Origin: Hypholoma sublateritium FD-334 SS-4
Taxonomy: Eukaryota > Basidiomycota > Agaricomycetes > Agaricales > Strophariaceae
Assembly: GCA_000827495.1 (NCBI GenBank)
Contig: KN817599.1
Span: 1 to 64,000, forward strand
Direction of reading: 5' to 3'
DNA length: 64,000 nt
Part shown: positions 61,470 through 64,000 of the stretch, in pieces
How the letters are laid out: each line of letters begins with the position of its first letter
Position numbering within the stretch: the stretch's first letter is position 1
Position numbers and translations under genes: made by a program
Notes under the pieces: generated by a model
What the model was told of the DNA's origin: nothing
Databases searched by the model: none
The model's input: the letters and a program-made list of their open reading frames with translations, nothing else

Positions 61470-63101
61470 TTGGTCTACGGCGCTCACGATCACAGAAAAC
61501 TAGAGCCTTCATCTATTAATGAATATGTAACAACACAGAAATGTCCTACCTGCGGCACTCAAGATTTCTCTTGCAAAGACGCGAGAGCCATCTCCGAGAC
61601 TTCCCTGTCCCAATTGCGGTTCGGGTATACGGTCCCTGTGGAAGAAAGGTCGTCAGTCTCAGCCAATATCCGGGGATTCTGCTCAGACGTCAAAACCTTA
61701 AATCATGAATTGGCAAAACTTCATTCACGCATTAGATGCATCGAAGCTCAGCGCGCAGATCTCGAACTGGCAATCAGCTATCAACGCGCTCTTCTGTCCC
61801 CCATCCGCACTCTACCTCAGGAAATATTGGTCGAAATTCTGACATTTTGCTCTCACGGACGAGTAGATGTATGTTCTCCTCGGTCGGAAATATGGCAATT
61901 CGACAAGGTCTGTAAAAGGTGGCGAGATGTCATTCGTTCGACGCCAACAATATGGAGTTCCATTGACATATACCTCGGAAGTTTGACACCTTACAGAGGC
62001 GCTGTCCCACTGTCCACTGTACGACATCTCATCGGACGATGTATGGAATATTCAAGAGACACCTCTTTATCCATTAGATTCGTGGAAATAGGATCCCCTG
62101 GCCACTTTCACCACGTCTTTGGGCTTCTTTCTCAATCCTCCCATCGTTGGAAGGATATGTCGTTTGCATTATCCATGCTTTCTGAAGCACCGAGTCTCGA
62201 ACACGGCCTTCCCAGACTTCGTACACTCGGTTTATCTGGAGCATATAACGGCGAAAAACCATTTGACTCGTTTCAACACGCGCAACAGTTGACGGAACTA
62301 CGCCTATTCAGCATCCTTAAACCCTTCCATACGCTGATCATACCTTGGTACCAGTTGAGGTACTTTCAAGCCGTTTTCTGTGATTTCCGCACAGGAGAAT
62401 TCATGGAACTCCTCGCGCACTTGCCAAGTCTGGTAAGCCTTTGTTCGAAATGGAGCAAAGGTTTGCTCAAGAACCATAGAAAGCCCATCCCGCCCATTAA
62501 ATTCCGCCATCTGACAACAATCGAAATCGAAGCATCTCCTGCTGAGATTTGCACTGTTCTACAACCTCTGTTCGTCCCAGAACTGACCGATCTATACCTG
62601 GTGTCCCACCAATTTGCGAAAGCCACCGGTAATTTCGAGCGTTACATGATCGCCGACAGCGTAATTTCCTTGATACAGCGTTCGCATGCTTACCGAATAA
62701 CGAAGCTCAGTCTGTCCGCCATGGACGCGCCCACCGTCTCGCGCATCCTGGCCGAGACTCCCGCTGTCACGAATCTCATTCTCATTCACATTTCCGACCT
62801 TGAATCCATCCTCCGCGAATTATCGACCTCCGAAAGCCTAGCTCCCCGAATGAAAACATTTTCCCTGACATGTAAAGGAAACCAAGCAATGTTCAGCGTC
62901 GGTCCTCTATCCGGAATCATCCGCTTTCGGGGTGCTCAGCGTGCTGTCCTTAATCCGCAATCTGCATACTCAGCAGACCCAGGGCGTTTAAGTGCCCTGA
63001 ACGTGACTGTACGGGAAAGTGGTGGTTTTCAGAATTTTGCAGAACTACTGCAGTCTTTGAGCCGCGACAACGGGGTTTCTATCGCAATCCACTTTTTGTA
63101 G
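61470..63101 (+). CDS. F-box protein with leucine-rich-like repeats (5' exon missing)
   Basis: The open exon of 543 residues starts at the splice acceptor TACTAACTCGATTTGCAG and has no ATG near its beginning, so at least one upstream exon is needed. A CPTCGTQDFSC Cys motif and a coiled coil (SDVKTLNHELAKLHSRIRCI) precede the F-box, LSPIRTLPQEILVEILTFC then VCKRWRDVIRSTPTIWSSI. The rest is a series of diverged leucine-rich segments such as LPRLRTLGLSG, LTELRLFSILKPF and RITKLSLSAMD. This Cys/coil/F-box layout is one of the largest protein families in Agaricomycetes. Such proteins are presumed SCF ubiquitin-ligase adaptors. Confidence 0.77.
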   Translation: MVYGAHDHRKLEPSSINEYVTTQKCPTCGTQDFSCKDARAISETSLSQLRFGYTVPVEERSSVSANIRGFCSDVKTLNHELAKLHSRIRCIEAQRADLELAISYQRALLSPIRTLPQEILVEILTFCSHGRVDVCSPRSEIWQFDKVCKRWRDVIRSTPTIWSSIDIYLGSLTPYRGAVPLSTVRHLIGRCMEYSRDTSLSIRFVEIGSPGHFHHVFGLLSQSSHRWKDMSFALSMLSEAPSLEHGLPRLRTLGLSGAYNGEKPFDSFQHAQQLTELRLFSILKPFHTLIIPWYQLRYFQAVFCDFRTGEFMELLAHLPSLVSLCSKWSKGLLKNHRKPIPPIKFRHLTTIEIEASPAEICTVLQPLFVPELTDLYLVSHQFAKATGNFERYMIADSVISLIQRSHAYRITKLSLSAMDAPTVSRILAETPAVTNLILIHISDLESILRELSTSESLAPRMKTFSLTCKGNQAMFSVGPLSGIIRFRGAQRAVLNPQSAYSADPGRLSALNVTVRESGGFQNFAELLQSLSRDNGVSIAIHFL

Positions 63102-63294
63102 TAGCTCGAATACTGCACTTTGAGATTGATCTGGACATGTTCCTGCATCGTTGTGATTTCTTGCTTAGTAGATTATATACATGCCTATGCAATACCTATG
63201 TATCAACAACATACCTGCCGCTGCTACTAGTACATGTGCAGTCAGTGACATTTCCATAAGTGTGGCACCGAATACGAGGCGGGGGCTGCGCAAT

Positions 63295-64000
63295 TCAGAT
63301 AGGAATTGTCGACAGTGCGCCCATCATCTTTAAGTACGTTGCCGGAGAACTGGATGCTCCTTTGCCTTTGGCACCAATGAAGGAATCAATCAAAGATATT
63401 CCTCCTTCACGCCCAGAGTTATAATCTGCGAGATACTTTGCCGCCGTAGCTTCCTTCGTTCCTGTGATCGAAGCGATACTTCTGCTAATCGATGTGTTTG
63501 TTTTTGACCCGGATGCATCGGAAGATGATGTTGACAGTTGATGTAAAATGGCCAAGAATGTTTGTGGGCGACCATTGACAACCAACAGCGCTGGATTAGT
63601 GAAAAATCTATACCTCTTGGGCAAGAATCGAATTCGGGGATGCAGAGGAAGCGTTGACGCACTCGTCGTGCCGGGGTGGGAGAGTTCCAGGCCGATTCGC
63701 GGGGAGAAGTATATCGGAGGAGGTTTTTTGGGAGTGGCGACTACGGGTTTCAAAAAAAGGCAGACAGCTTGCTTGTCATCCTCCTCGGAGAGAAAAGCGG
63801 ATATGTTTTTGGCCCATTTCTCATCGACAAGTTCTTCGATGCTAGATGCACCGCTAGCACCCAGAATCAGGTCGACGAGCAACGAAGGCCCTGATGTAAC
63901 CTTGCCAGTGGCAACTTGGCGAACTGAGCGCAGCAAAACGCCACCTCGTAGAAGACGGCCTTCGTTAGTGACTGAGCCTGAGCTGGACGCTGATGGGGAA
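63295..64000 (-). CDS. Methylpurine-DNA glycosylase (AAG/MPG type), 3' part; 5' end beyond window
   Basis: A single open frame runs from the right window edge to the TGA at 63295-63297, about 234 residues. NEGRLLRGGVLLRSVRQV corresponds to the GGVLLRAV-type strand of MPG, VTSGPSLLVDLIL to its SGP-x-LL helix, PIYFSPRIGLELSHP to the substrate-pocket strand, and YRFFTNPALLV to the PLRFY segment. The enzyme excises alkylated purines from nuclear DNA. The catalytic glutamate region would lie in the missing upstream part. The C-terminal 90 residues (Ser-rich, ending GASSSPATYLKMMGALSTIP) are not part of the core fold. Identification is from motif order only. Confidence 0.65.
   Translation of the reverse strand, partial: SPSASSSGSVTNEGRLLRGGVLLRSVRQVATGKVTSGPSLLVDLILGASGASSIEELVDEKWAKNISAFLSEEDDKQAVCLFLKPVVATPKKPPPIYFSPRIGLELSHPGTTSASTLPLHPRIRFLPKRYRFFTNPALLVVNGRPQTFLAILHQLSTSSSDASGSKTNTSISRSIASITGTKEATAAKYLADYNSGREGGISLIDSFIGAKGKGASSSPATYLKMMGALSTIPI

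Overview
This is nuclear DNA of a filamentous basidiomycete, most likely an Agaricomycete. The protein-coding genes are dense and cut by many introns of about 38-100 nt with GT..AG ends and CTAAC/CTGAC-like branch points. The gene families (DUF4419, BTB and F-box proteins, WW-like protein, sugar transporter, glucoamylase, copper amine oxidase) and a Plavaka-like transposon fragment fit that group. All coordinates below were spliced by hand; for nearly every multi-exon gene the exon lengths sum to an intact reading frame that matches a known family.

Layout. 0-3 kb: a truncated transposon-type coding fragment and a coiled-coil protein with an internal 54-bp tandem repeat; single N bases are concentrated here and near 31.9 kb. 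3.7-4.2 kb: two identical tRNA-Ser(AGA) genes. 5.4-10.1 kb: a small unknown protein and a secreted or type I membrane protein whose first intron appears to have been enlarged to 1.5 kb. 10.1-15.3 kb: a 5-kb gene-poor block. 15.3-30.6 kb: glucoamylase (GH15-CBM20), delta-1-pyrroline-5-carboxylate dehydrogenase, a BTB protein, mitochondrial-type methionine aminopeptidase, and the very large nucleoporin Nup188. 32.7-45.6 kb: a DUF4419 protein, NEDD8, an MFS sugar transporter, a membrane-anchored copper amine oxidase, a GNAT acetyltransferase and a SAP18-like protein. 47.7-64 kb: an AT-hook protein, a WW-like protein, Ski8, ribosomal protein eS12, a CoA-type Nudix hydrolase, a tandem dual-specificity phosphatase, an F-box protein and the 3' part of a methylpurine-DNA glycosylase running off the right edge.

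Functionally this is a mixed chromosomal neighbourhood, not a secondary-metabolite cluster. Carbon and nitrogen acquisition (starch hydrolysis, sugar uptake, amine oxidation, proline catabolism) is interspersed with housekeeping genes (nuclear pore, neddylation, ribosome, RNA exosome cofactor, DNA repair).

The most unusual observations concern gene architecture. The amine oxidase frame works only if a 2-nt exon is accepted immediately after an 11-nt exon that encodes the topaquinone tyrosine. An 11-nt exon occurs in the glucoamylase, and NEDD8 is split into five pieces, two of them 18 nt. Six GATA-factor sites lie within 78 bp upstream of the amine oxidase. A box C/D snoRNA candidate lies in a 3'-UTR intron of eS12.
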